Origin: Phytophthora quininea | Lineage: Eukaryota; Oomycota; Peronosporomycetes; Peronosporales; Peronosporaceae | DNA length: 64,000 bases | Assembly (NCBI GenBank): GCA_011947345.1 | Contig: JAAVTG010000315.1 | Span: forward strand, 372,001 to 436,000 | Direction of reading: 5' to 3' | In this document: positions 53,780 to 64,000 of the stretch, piece by piece | Numbering within the stretch: the stretch's first letter is position 1 | Layout: every line of letters starts with the position of its first letter | Program-made: the position numbers and the translations under genes | Notes under the pieces: model-generated | What the model was told of the DNA's origin: nothing | Databases searched by the model: none | Seen by the model: the letters and a program-made list of their open reading frames with translations, nothing else

Positions 53780-56700
53780 TTAATTTGCCCCCGACCGCTT
53801 CGCCAGTGCTGCAAACACCGACTCTGGTCGAGCCAGCAGCTCCAACGGCAACCCGAACTCCGACACCTGACCGGCATCCATCACCGCGATCTTATCGCAG
53901 TACATGATCGTGTTGATGCGGTGCGCGATAATCAGCACCGTCTTGTCCGCGAACGTCTCCTTGATGGTCGTCTGGATGAGCGCGTCCGTGGCCGTGTCCA
54001 CGTTGGCCGTGGCCTCGTCCAGCACCATCACCTTGCTGTCTTTCAGCAGCGCGCGGCCGATGCAGATGAGCTGGCGCTGACCCACCGACAGGTTGTCGCC
54101 GCCCTCGGCCACCTCGAAGTCGAGCCCGGCGCCCCACCGACGTAGACTGTCCGCCATGTGCACCTGCTGCAGCACGTGCCAGATGCGCTCGTCCGAATAC
54201 TCGTGGAACGGGTCCAAGTTCTCTCGCAGCGGGGCGCTGAACAGCACGGGGTCCTGCGGGATGATGGTGAGGCTGCGGCGCAATTCGCGCAGCTGGATGG
54301 TGGCGATGTCCACGTCGTCGATGAGCACGCGTCCGCTGTCGAAGTCGCAGATGCGGAAGAGCGCGACCATGAACGAGCTCTTGCCGGCGCCGATGCGTCC
54401 GCAGATGCCGACCTTCTCTCCGGCGGCGATGTCGAGGTCGACTCCGCGGAGAACGAGCGGCAGTTCGGGTCGGTACCGGAGACAGAGTCCTTCAAAGCGG
54501 ACGGCGCCGCGGGACGGCCACATCGCCGGTATCTTGTCGGTAGCGACACCAACAATGTCGTTGATGCTGCTACCGTCGCCGCTTTCGACCTCAATGTCTC
54601 GGAAATGGAGCAACCGCTCGACGCTTGTCATGGCGTTATCAGTACGATCCACCGACCGCATGACCCACTGCACGACAGACGTTAACATCAGCGAGTACGT
54701 GAGCGAAATCCCGGTGGTCAAAGAGCCCACTTGACCGCGTGTGCCCACGAGATACGTCGTCACGGCGAAGATGATCGTCACCGAGAGCAAATCCAAGCGG
54801 GAGGCCAGCCAACGACCGGCGCCCCAATAGCTCAGGAACACGGAGGCGTTCTCGTCCACCACGTGCCGATTGATCGAAGAGAAGACTTTCTCCATCTTGA
54901 ACGCCCGGATCGTGGCGAGTCCCGACAGCGTCTCGCTAAATAAGTTGTACACGGGGGTTCGTGTGATCCCCTCGAGCCGCTTCAGTTCGCACGACGTCTT
55001 CTTAAAGTGCTCGCCCATGTACTCGAACAAGACGATCAGAGGGATGTACAGCACTGCAATCCAGTACGACGCAAACGCAGAGACCGCCAGCGTCCCCATG
55101 GCCATCGACACGTTCTGGAACAAAAGCTGGTACTCTTCCGGTAGAACGGCGTCCATTTGGTCCAAGTCGTTGGAGAAGCGATTCAAAATGCGTCCGACTG
55201 GAGTCACATCAAAGTACTGCGTCACGGGAGCAGCCAGCACTCGACGGAAGAGCTGGTCGTGCAAGTTTTGCGACGTCCGCATACAGGCTGCGACCAGTGT
55301 CAGTGCCCGCGCCAGCGTCAAAATCGAGCAAGCCACGATGAGGCCCAAATACCACATACCAAAGACCGTGCCGGAGTAGGGCGGGTCCACTCCAAAGCGC
55401 GCCATGTTGCGAGCCCAATGGCCTGGCCACCAGTCCACGACGGTACGCACAGCTTGACTCGCAGCATACGCCAGGCACAGCACAAGCGCTACCAGCACAC
55501 CGTTGAACCCGGTCTCGTCGAAATACGTTTTGTAGACTTCACTGCTGATGGATCCTCTCACCCGATCATCGTCCTGGATCAATTGGCCACCAGAAAGAGA
55601 GGCCAGCTCGTTGAACGCTGCCTCGCCACCGTCATCTCTGTCCTCAAGACGCTCCTTAGCGGGAGGAATCGACGCTTCTACGACAACACTATCCGCTTGG
55701 GAAAAAATCGAGGAGAAATGAGGGCACTCTTCCAACACGGCTTCATACGATCCGTGTGCCGAGATCATACCATCCTGCAGAACCACGACATGATCCGCTT
55801 GCGGTAGCAAATCGTAGTGGTTGTTTAGCACGAGCAGCCGAGTTTGATCGGCAGCGAGACCCACGATACACTTCTCGAAAATGGCGTGAGCGACGTGCGG
55901 GTCCACAGCACTCAGCGGATCGTCAAGAATCAGCACATCCGTGTCCGACCGATACATTGCACGAGCAATAGCAACGCGAGCCTTCTGACCGCCGCTCAGG
56001 TTGATTCCACGCTCACCGATCTCGGTCGCGTCTCCATTCGGCAGCGCACGGAGATCCATCTCCAACTGTGACGCCCCCAGCACGCGTTGGTACCGGTCAG
56101 CGTCGTAGTCTTGCTCGAACAAGATATTGTCTCGTAGACTGGCATTACGGATCCACGTGTCCTGACTCACGTAGGCAACTCGTCCACCGATCTCCAAGAC
56201 TCCTGAAGTGCGGGGCATCTCTCCTAGGATGGCGTTGATGAGACTCGATTTGCCGGCCCCGACCTTGCCGACGATCATGACGAGCGAGCCGCGCTCAATA
56301 TCCAGGCTGACACCTTGCAATTGAAATCCGCCGTCACCAAGGAATTCCTTGGTGGATAGCTCGTTTTGGGGCTTGTCGTCGGCGCTGACATCAGCGACAG
56401 ATGCTGCAACGACAACGTTCACTTCGCGAGGGCCAACAGGCCACCGGAAACTCGCCCCACGGAATGAGATTGAACCACAACTCACTGCTCCGTTTTCCGT
56501 GACAGACCGCGTAGACACCAGAGGTGATCCCGGCGTAGATCTATCGTCGTTTGGCGGTGCACTTGGCAGACGTAGCGATCCCACCGCAACTTCATCGCTC
56601 GCAAGAAACTCGTCGATGCGAGACAGGGCAATTCTCGCCTTGCACAGACTTGAGATGGCTTGCGGCAGCTGGAATAACGCCGTCCGGCAGATGTTGACCA

Positions 56701-57938
56701 TGGCGATCAGAGTGAAGGCCTCGACGACATCGATCGTGTCGTGCACCAGCACGTACAAACCGAGCGTGACGCCGGAGAGAAACGTTGGCGTGAGAAACAA
56801 CATCACGGTATTGAGCGCCTGGAACGAATGGAACTTGCGCAAAAGTCCGACCTCACGGGAGCGAATGTGCTCCACTCGTCGCGCCACAGACTCCTCCCAG
56901 GCGTAGAACTTCATGACCCGGATGCCTTGAAGCGCTTCGGACGTGACTTTGACGCGTTCCTCAATAACTTCCAACAATTTCCGCTGAAGATGTGCTATTC
57001 GGTCCCCTTGCTGTACGGAGATGTACATGACTACGACGAGCACAACAGCGCCGGCCATCGCAGCAAAGGCGTCGAGTAAAATGCCGATCATCACAATGGA
57101 GACGACGAACGCCAGTGGACCCAGAACGTGCCACGGACACTGTAGCGTCGCCGTGAAAACCCGCTCGGCGTCGACACTCATGAGAGTGAACACTTCGCCA
57201 GCCGTATGTTCCTGCCGTGCAGCGCTGGACAGCTTGAGGGCCTTGTCAAACACCAACGTCATCGTAAGCGACCGAACGTCCACACCGATCCGCGACGTGG
57301 TGAAGAAGATGTAGTTGACAGTGCAGACAGCGACAAGCGAGCTGATTGTCATCATAGCTACCAACCAGTAGCCGTTGGTAATGCCAAAGATGTTCTCTCG
57401 GTCGTTGAGGAACTCCAGTAGCGCTTGTGCCACGTAGGACTGCATGGCGAGCGCCACAATGTAGAGCAGGGACCCAAACAGCACAAATACAATCTCCTTC
57501 CAGAACGTCTTTGCAATGGCAATCGCGACGGGTGAAATGCTCAGAAACTGAGGCCTGGGGTCGTACACGCGACGGAATCGAGTCTCCACGGAATCGCACG
57601 AGTCGTTGACGCCAATGGGCCACATGTCGGTCACCCCAGCACGCGCTGAGCTCCGAGAGAGATCGTGGGCTGCATCCAGTGCGCCAACACGATCGACGGC
57701 AGCGAGGCGTGCTCGAGCGGGTGGTCTCGCCGACTGAAGGGCTGGTTCCGTGCGTCCAACGAGTCGATGGCGGACACTGGACTCTCGGGCTTCGGCGGCG
57801 CCGGGATGTAGTCGACGGTCTCAGCCCACGTGACGTCCGTCAAGACATCTCCATCACCGTCGGAAGCGCGCCATATAGACCGAGAATGCGGGTTCAACTG
57901 TTGCTTAAGTTTCGTTCCTAAACTTAAACGGAATGCAT
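53780..57938 (-). CDS. ABCC-type (MRP) full ABC transporter
   Basis: A multidrug-resistance-associated exporter, without the extra N-terminal membrane domain, of about 1,385 residues. A 1,284-residue frame (57634-53780) carries membrane domain 1, then NBD1 with Walker A GKVGAGKSSL (about 56255), signature LSGGQKARVAIARAM (about 55995) and Walker B LILDDPLSAVD (about 55920). Membrane domain 2 is followed by NBD2 with GRIGAGKSSF (about 54385), LSVGQRQLICIGRAL (about 54085) and VLDEATANVD (about 54020). NBD1 has Asp in place of the catalytic Glu, the normal ABCC asymmetry. Upstream, an 88-codon frame with PFSRRDHPLEHASLPSIVLA belongs to the same protein; a G-run near 57632 lacks one base. A second lost T near 57925 would connect to an ATG at 57938 or 57950. 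The start is therefore inferred. Substrates are typically glutathione conjugates or toxins. Confidence 0.93.
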
Positions 57939-57950
57939 AGATACTATCAT

Positions 57951-60900
57951 TTCAAACCAGGAGCTATCGTATACGTATGTGACGTGTGATGAGAACTTCA
58001 AGGCCGCTTCAACAAGACTCTTGCAGGATGAGTCCTGTTGGCTGCTGCAGCGACTGCCGAGCGTTGACGTGCGCTGCCTCTGTCTTCGTGAAGGAGGAGA
58101 CGCTCTCCTGCATGCGAGGTCATTGTCCACAGAGATTGCAGCAACGCCCAAGCTACTACCAGTGTGTCGCCGCTGCCTCCCTCTGCTACGGCTCCGCTAC
58201 GACGTGACAGACAACCGCCAGCACTCCGCGCGTCGAACAGCTTGTCGTCACGAGCAGCAAACGTGCAGCTCGGCACGACACGCGCTGAATCAGAGGCGGA
58301 AGCTCGACTCGAGATCGCCTAGCAGTGTGCATGTGTGGGGATGTCGAGCTCGAGAATGCATGTAGACGATTGCATGCTGCTGCTGTGTCAAAAGCCGCAA
58401 TGCGAGTCGGAGCTAAGGTCGGTCACAACTGCAGCGCCGGCACGCACCGGTTGACAACGGCCTTCAGCAATGAGCATTCGGTCGAGTCGACAGCGCATGC
58501 CGAGACTCGCCCATACAAACGCCTGCACAGCGCCTGTCTGATGCTCAGCACGTGACAGGCTCGCAACAGTGCGCGAGAAGCGGACAGCCCGCCGTTCGTC
58601 GCACTTGGTCTGGTTTCGCCCGGCAAAACACGACGCTCACTGCAATCGCGGCCCTCTCAACACTAATCGTGGAGTCGTTTTCCGGCACATTTGGCCGCTC
58701 TTGGCGGTAGAATCTCAACGCAATAGTCCCCGCAACAAGCTATAGAGCATGAACTTTGCGTCACCGCGTGGGACCAGTCCACCGAACTGGGCAATCGCGA
58801 CAGAGTCCAAAGCACTGGCCGCCAGCGACGGCAGCTCCCCGACTTTCGAAGTCGAGCTTCATTTTGCTTTTCGCGCAGGCAACCACCAAGAGCCCGGAGT
58901 GCTGCTAGAGTCGCAGGCCATTTTCGCTGTGCTGGTGTTTTGGCCGACGGCGCTTCGACTTGACCGGCCGTCCATCGACTAAGTCCCATCTGAGTACACT
59001 GTCGTCCCTGCGTTCCTGCTCGGGGTCGTCTGACACTGCGCCCCGCTGTACGTCTGAGACCGTCGTCCCCGTTGAGGTATGCGTGGACGTGTGTCATCGT
59101 GCTGCACTGATTGCGCTGTGGTTTTGTTTATGGCAGCTCTGGGCGACCTTGAAGCGACGCGGACCAAGACCGCCGGCAAGATCGTGAGCCACACCCTCGG
59201 CTCGGCATTCGGCCTCTCTGATCGCCAGCCAAGCACTGCACTGCGGCCCAAAGTACACTCCATCGCGACGGGTGTAGCAGTACAGTCATGCCTGGAACCA
59301 AACCGAACGAGCACCGTGATACCAGCCCGCCAGCTTGCTATCGAGTGCACCAGGCCACTCGTTGGTCGGTTTGCCTGATCATCAAGCGCCCCTGAACACA
59401 ATCCCGCGCTGACACTGAAGCCCGAGGACAGCAACCTGGTCATCAACGGCCAGGCGTCCATCAAGCACCAAGATACCCGCCAGCCAGCTTGCCATGGGCA
59501 CTGCCGTCCAGCTGCATTGCTGCCCGCCAGACATCGATCGATGCCGACAGGCTGCAAACAAGGCCTTTCGACTGCACGCCCTGTTGGTTGGGTGGCATGG
59601 CAACATTAGCGTGCTATTTGCTCGAGGTCAAACACCTTCCATCTACACCGGCGGCTACCATCCCCCGTGCTGCTGCTGGCTACCGTCACCTACACGCCAC
59701 CCTGTCCTGCGTGCTGTCTGATACAACGTGGACCAGATCGAGTGCCAGCTGCTATGGAAAGGCGGCTTCTACTATTGCCTACAAGTGGGTCACTGCCAAC
59801 GTCTACCGCTACGGGCCATGCTATCAGTTGCAGCATCGTAAGGCGGAACCTGTGACCTACGGACGCCAGCTCTTGGTCGTGTCGTGCGGTCACTGAGAGT
59901 TGATCGTGCAACTGACTGGTATCATAGTGTTATCTACTGCTGGTCCTGCGACCCAAATTACTCAATGCGTCAAGATGCGGCTTCTACTGGTGACTACATG
60001 GACACAGCGGCCGACTATGCTTCCTGTTGCGCCTTCGTCTGTTGCTGCGCGCATTAGGAAGTCACGGAAGGCACCACCGACGGGCGACTACAACGAGATC
60101 AGATCAACCACAAGTGGAGATTATCATCGACGGCACGGAGACGCGTCGTTGCTATCGGTTGGGAGGTGACCTTCAATCCTGCCCGTCAGTTTGTCCAAGC
60201 ATCTACCTTGAGTGCTGGGGAGGTGGTGTTGGTGTAGATGCCGACCACTCCGCGCAGCAGGCCCAACTGATTCCGGGCTGCCCATTCTTCCTGACCCAAG
60301 TCGACGAGAGTCACGAAGATCTACAACATCGTCGCTACGGACTACGTCGTACCTCAATCGTGGCAGCAGCTAGCCTGGTGACACCGTGGTGATCTGCCCA
60401 ATCGTGAAGGTCACGGCGACTTCGAGTTGATGACTAATGTACGAGTACACTACGTCCCGGTCACTGTCAGCTCGGGTGTCTGCCGAAGTGTTTGCCTCCG
60501 TCGAGACTCTCGAACTCTACCAGACTGCTGCTGCTGCACTACAAGTGGGAGCTGCTCATCTGGATACTTGCTCGCTGTTGGAGCCGTTTGCCGGGTAGGC
60601 TCGTGACTACAACTACCGAAGCACGTCGGCACTTTAGTAGTGCTCCCAGTTCTCAACGGAGATGGTTGTATCAAACGTCAACAGCACCAACACTTCCTGT
60701 CCAGGTTGTGCTATCGACTACGCAGGAGCGACACTAGCATCAACGCAGCTGCAATCCCCGACGTAGCTGCAATCCCCGACGCAAATCAAGCTCAAGTGGT
60801 GCCGAGCACTGTTGGATGATCACGATGAAGGACTGTCAGCAGGCGCTGTGACGAGCTGCATCTGGACTAAACGTGCCATTCCTGAATCTGTACACAACGT

Positions 60901-61816
60901 CGGACAGCTGCAAAACACAACTTGCCTTAGGTGGCCGTGGGCTACTACTGTGCGTCGACTTTCTACTCTCCGCCTCGGCAAGTACGGCCACTGCATTATC
61001 GTGGGTTGTTGATGCCGTGTAATGTCACGAGTTGAAGTGCAAGTGTTTGCAACTCAAGTTGCAACAGCCGAGGAGTCGTGTCAAGATGGTCAACTTGCCA
61101 GTCCCAGTAAAACCAACAACAGCTTGTTGGAATGGCGATGTTGAAGAAGGCTGTAGTGAAGCGCAAGAGGTTGCAGTAGGATCGCTAGCTTTCATTTTCT
61201 TTTCATTCTTGAATCAACCTTTCAACACACACACAACTGCCTGGCCCGCAGTACTCCGAGAGTTCCCGCCGATCGACATTGTCCCGTCGTGAGAGACTCC
61301 TGCAGACCTCCAGTCAAAAGCGACACAGCGACCTCATACTTCCTCTGCAAGTGCTCCCATATCACTGCATAAATTGTGGCATGTACTGGCATCATGCACT
61401 GCGACGAACAGCAGAGCACTATATGTTGCGATTATCTGCGGTCGCCTGAACGGTGCGCTGCAACGCGCAATCTTTATCCGGCGGTCATGGCGACACTACG
61501 AGCGAACCCCGTGCTCTCAGCTTCAGCAACGGCGGAGCATGCTGGCGCCACACACCAGCGGCACTTTGCCACGTGTGGAGGGTGTTTTGGCGGACGGTCG
61601 GTGCTCGAGGTCTCCTGAACAAAACACACAGTTGATGCCACAACAAGCCGGCATGGAGGAATTGCCTTCTATTCGTGCGAACGTCATGAAGGACGCCAGA
61701 ATGCTCGCCGCAATCGAACTCGATTACGACCACCCCCAGCCTCGTCACATGTCGGCAAGATTTCTGCGGGCGTTGAGGGTTTCGGCTTTTGTGCCGCAAC
61801 AGCGCGCTGTCTTCAA
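57951..61816. other. 3.9 kb GC-rich region of degenerate frames; no gene identified
   Basis: Many overlapping short frames on both strands, none dominant. Pieces with coding-like text are a plus-strand segment near 59380-59480 (LTLKPEDSNLVINGQASIKH), a Cys-rich one near 60520-60560 (LPDCCCCTTSGSCSSGYLLA), and a minus-strand frame at 58979-59557 with no domain. An 18-base unit (AGCTGCAATCCCCGACG-type) is repeated in tandem at 60747-60781. I see no transposase motif, RNA gene or clean splice structure. The composition fits a decayed repeated coding sequence. Confidence 0.4.
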
Positions 61817-61852
61817 CCGAAATCGGTGTCGTGTCTGCTGGCGGAAGGCCAA
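61817..61852 (+). repeat. 36-base dispersed repeat, copy 2
   Basis: Identical to 52133-52168. It is followed by the word CCGTAACCGGAAT twice (near 61851 and 61886), which forms a short local repeat just before the acetyltransferase gene. Confidence 0.7.
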
Positions 61853-61920
61853 CCGTAACCGGAATTGGTCGCACGATTTCCGACCGTAACCGGAATACTA
61901 CAGGGTTGTAAAAGCTGCCT

Positions 61921-62341
61921 CCTTGGTGGGCTGCGATCGCGCTTCACAACTCGGACCTGACAGACGTCGACTCGGTCTACATGGCCATCGGCGGCAACTT
62001 TTGGGTCGCAACTATCAGCCCCAACTCGTCTCAAGAGGATGACGACGTCGTGGTTGGGATAGTCAGCCTCAAACACACTTCGGACACCCAAGCAGAGGTG
62101 AAGCGCGTGTCGGTGGACTCGAGTCACCACCGCAAAGGGGTTGGTCGAAGACTCATGACCCATCACGAAAAGTGGGCCACTGACGGGATCAAGCGGATGA
62201 CGCTGTCTACAGGGGTCAAGAGCGAGAGGTCGCTCGCGTTCTGCGCCTCGTTGCTGCGAGCGTCAGTGGGCGGAGTGCTACCCCACCCTGTTCCAGGACC
62301 CGGCCTACTTTGAGCTGTGCACAGTAATGAGGCAGCTCTGA
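61921..62341 (+). CDS. GNAT-family N-acetyltransferase, 5' end unclear
   Basis: An acetyl-CoA-dependent transferase. The readable domain starts PWWAAIALHNSDLTDVDSVY and continues with the beta strand GNFWVATI, VVVGIVSLKHT and QAEVKRVSVDSSHHRKGVGR. This includes the acetyl-CoA loop of type R/Q-x-x-G-x-G/A (HRKGVGRR). Motif B follows (RMTLSTGVKSERSLAFCASL). The frame shifts near 62255, after which CYPTLFQDPAYFELCTVMRQ ends at the stop 62339-62341. A stop codon lies in frame shortly upstream of 61921; the first in-frame ATG is at 61981, which would cut the first strand. So either an upstream exon or another lost base is missing. The substrate is unknown. Confidence 0.75.
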
Positions 62342-62424
62342 TACAAACGTCAAGATAAACGATCCATCCACTTACATACACCAAGTGCAACATTTTCAGA
62401 AACGTCGACGTCGGAAGAGCAGCG

Positions 62425-63045
62425 ATGCCGGACGAGACTGGCCTACGCCGTCGGAGGCTGCTGCAGCGCTTCTTGATGGTGCTTCTGCTGCTCATCTGTC
62501 TCTCCAGCGATTATTTTCTCTTCCAGCAGTTCGTGTATTACGTCTAGCCACCCTGCAGCAGTTCAGATATTTCTTTTTCTTACAGAGACTTATGCCATTT
62601 TCTGCAGCGTCTACTTGCTGGACTACAAACTACTACGCCACTTCGTGGACAATATCGCTCATGGAGCTGTAGCGTTCTGCTGTTGGGGCATTTTCTTATT
62701 ACAAACTGAGTCCGACATCAACGCGCTTTCGTTTCTGAAAAATGCTTTTCCAACGGCCTGACTGCTTCGCTGCTGGACGTCGACCATTTCATCGCGGCGG
62801 GAGCGTTGAGCATTACCGGGGCGACCCACTTAGCTGGTAGACCATTCGGCCACTCAGTCACCTTCATCATTGCTGTGGCCGCTTTGGTCAGTCCTTGGTC
62901 TAGAAAATACCAAGCAAGACAACAACGAGGTCGCGTCTGCTTCGTGGTGGTGGCCTGGTTGAATCACCAACTGCACGACGGGATGCGTCGCGGACTGTGG
63001 TTTTGGCCGGTGGGTCTACGACCCTCGAGGATTGTCTGCCAGTAG
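62425..63045 (+). CDS. TMEM267-like multi-pass membrane protein
   Basis: A relative of animal TMEM267, a small membrane protein of unknown function. The ATG at 62425 gives MPDETGLRRRRLLQRFLMVL and a hydrophobic N-terminus. A stop near 62550 is probably inside a short intron or another sequence error. The conserved part starts TYAIFCSVYLLDYKLLRHFV and AHGAVAFCCWGIFL. After one missing T in the T-run near 62750 it continues LTASLLDVDHFIAAGALSI, RPFGHSVTFIIAVAALV, then WLNHQLHDGMRRGLWFWPVG and stops at 63043-63045. The D-V-D-H-F-x-x-A-G and H-x-x-x-D-G-x-R-x-G-L-W motifs are those of TMEM267 and resemble metal-dependent membrane hydrolases of the YdjM type. About 200 residues. Confidence 0.75.
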
Positions 63046-64000
63046 AGAGCTCGCCGTGCTCCAGTGTCTTTTTCGGGGACTCGCTTCAAGATGACGAACT
63101 TGCCATCCTGTTAAACCGCTGGGAAACTTGAGCATCAGTTACCGATGGGTTCTCGTTTTCGAAGCGACCGACGTACAGCTACCCGCCGTCCTTGAACACC
63201 CAGTGATTGTATAGTCCGGTCCGCCCACTCCTTAACGAACTGACTCTTGTCTGAGATGCCGACTTCGTCACCCGCGCTACGGAGCATACTTGTAACAATA
63301 TGGCGCGGGTCACATGTATGGGAAGCGGTTGAAGCCCGCTTAATTGTTTGTTGGAGCTTAGGAGTAGCGAGGCTAGCATTCTAATCTGACTCTTTTTCCT
63401 TTCTACTCACGACTCCCGGTCATACAGATCAAGTGCGTCTTCCAACATGTCGTACGAGCCGAAGACGGCGTCCATCATCGATGCTCGACCAGAACGCAGA
63501 TGCGCGTGCTGCTTCTACTCGGCGATGTCCGCAGCGGCCCTGTGGCGATGGCAAGGACTGCATCTCAGCTTCAGCTCCTCCAACCCGCAATATGGTTGAA
63601 GCATGCACAGAGGCAAGCAATCTGGTTGCTGTTTGGGTGAACAGCAACTTGATGTTCAACATGTCCTAGTGCTCTCCCTGGACTGCCATGGAGGCAGGAG
63701 AGAGCGCTCGCAAGGTAGACAGATTAAGTCACTTTGCAATTGGCTTCTTACAATACAAGTTGGCATTTGCAGGGAGTTCCAGCTCCCAATCTTTGTTGTA
63801 CACGTCACAGGCCCAGACGCGACCCAAGGACTCCCGTCGACGTGCTGCCGTGGCGTTGCTATTCGCCGTGACGGCATTAAAGTCCATAACGACGAACTCG
63901 GCGGGTTCCTCGCAGCCTTCGGCCACATCCTCCTTCCACGATGTTTTGATCCTCGATGGATCTCGTGCACTTGACAAGAGTCTTGACAAGAGTTATTCCT
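63046..64000. other. Right-edge region with unassigned frames
   Basis: A plus-strand ATG at 63447 starts a short frame (MSYEPKTASIIDARPERRCA). On the minus strand a frame at 63729-63989 reads SRIKTSWKEDVAEGCEEPAE and VWACDVYNKDWELELPANAN, which is coding-like and may be part of a gene cut by the window edge. I recognise neither and draw no gene. Nothing else is visible. Confidence 0.35.

Noticed and set aside
57951..61816. A large gene encoding a Cys-rich surface protein on the plus strand
   Set aside because: Scattered Cys-rich pieces in different frames, no consistent direction of frame change, no start and no splice sites. It could not be supported.
1..64000. CRISPR arrays, rRNA or tRNA genes
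   Set aside because: No regularly spaced identical repeats with unique spacers, no tRNA-like A and B boxes in order, and no conserved rRNA segments were seen.

Overview
The window reads as a nuclear contig from an oomycete, most likely a Phytophthora-like member of the Peronosporales. The evidence is: short (54-180 bp) GT-AG introns in a few genes, diaminopimelate-type lysine synthesis, a fungal/oomycete-type EF3 fragment, a pectin methylesterase relic, abundant ABC transporters, a Mutator-type transposon, large RecQ-helicase relics, and one upstream element (10368-10381) that fits the oomycete Inr+FPR core promoter. This assignment is inference; no species is named.

Layout. 1-22 kb is a gene-dense housekeeping block: the 3' half of an ABCA lipid transporter (+), diaminopimelate decarboxylase (-), two tandem PUFA-type fatty-acid elongases (-), a single-pass membrane protein (+), a coiled-coil protein (+), a TRPML/mucolipin-like channel (-), a type I membrane protein with acidic tryptophan motifs (+), a signal-peptide-peptidase-like intramembrane protease (-), a KIX-domain Mediator tail subunit of MED15 type (+) and a FYVE-finger protein (+). 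22-53 kb is a repeat-rich, gene-poor block: a PDR transporter relic, a small coiled-coil gene, a CCGGAT-rich element, a Mutator-like transposase gene split by a nested 2.3 kb insertion, a RecQ-type helicase relic whose N and C parts lie in opposite orientations, and fragments of EF3, a GH31 glucosidase and a pectin methylesterase. It also holds long direct and satellite-like repeats, a strongly C-poor tract, coiled-coil genes and a Tc1/mariner-type MITE. 53.8-58 kb holds a nearly intact ABCC (MRP) transporter. 58-64 kb is mostly unrecognised degenerate sequence, but contains a GNAT acetyltransferase and a TMEM267-like membrane protein.

A thread runs through the whole window. Almost every frame break inside a well conserved gene is one missing base in a short homopolymer, always shifting the frame in the same direction. 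I therefore read the housekeeping genes as probably intact in the organism and broken by the sequence assembly. The relics in 22-53 kb carry stop codons, truncations and rearrangements as well, and are real pseudogenes.

No single operon-like pathway is present. The most notable biology is the elongase tandem pair, the nested transposon, the split RecQ/recombinase-like element, and the host-gene fragment lying between direct repeats.
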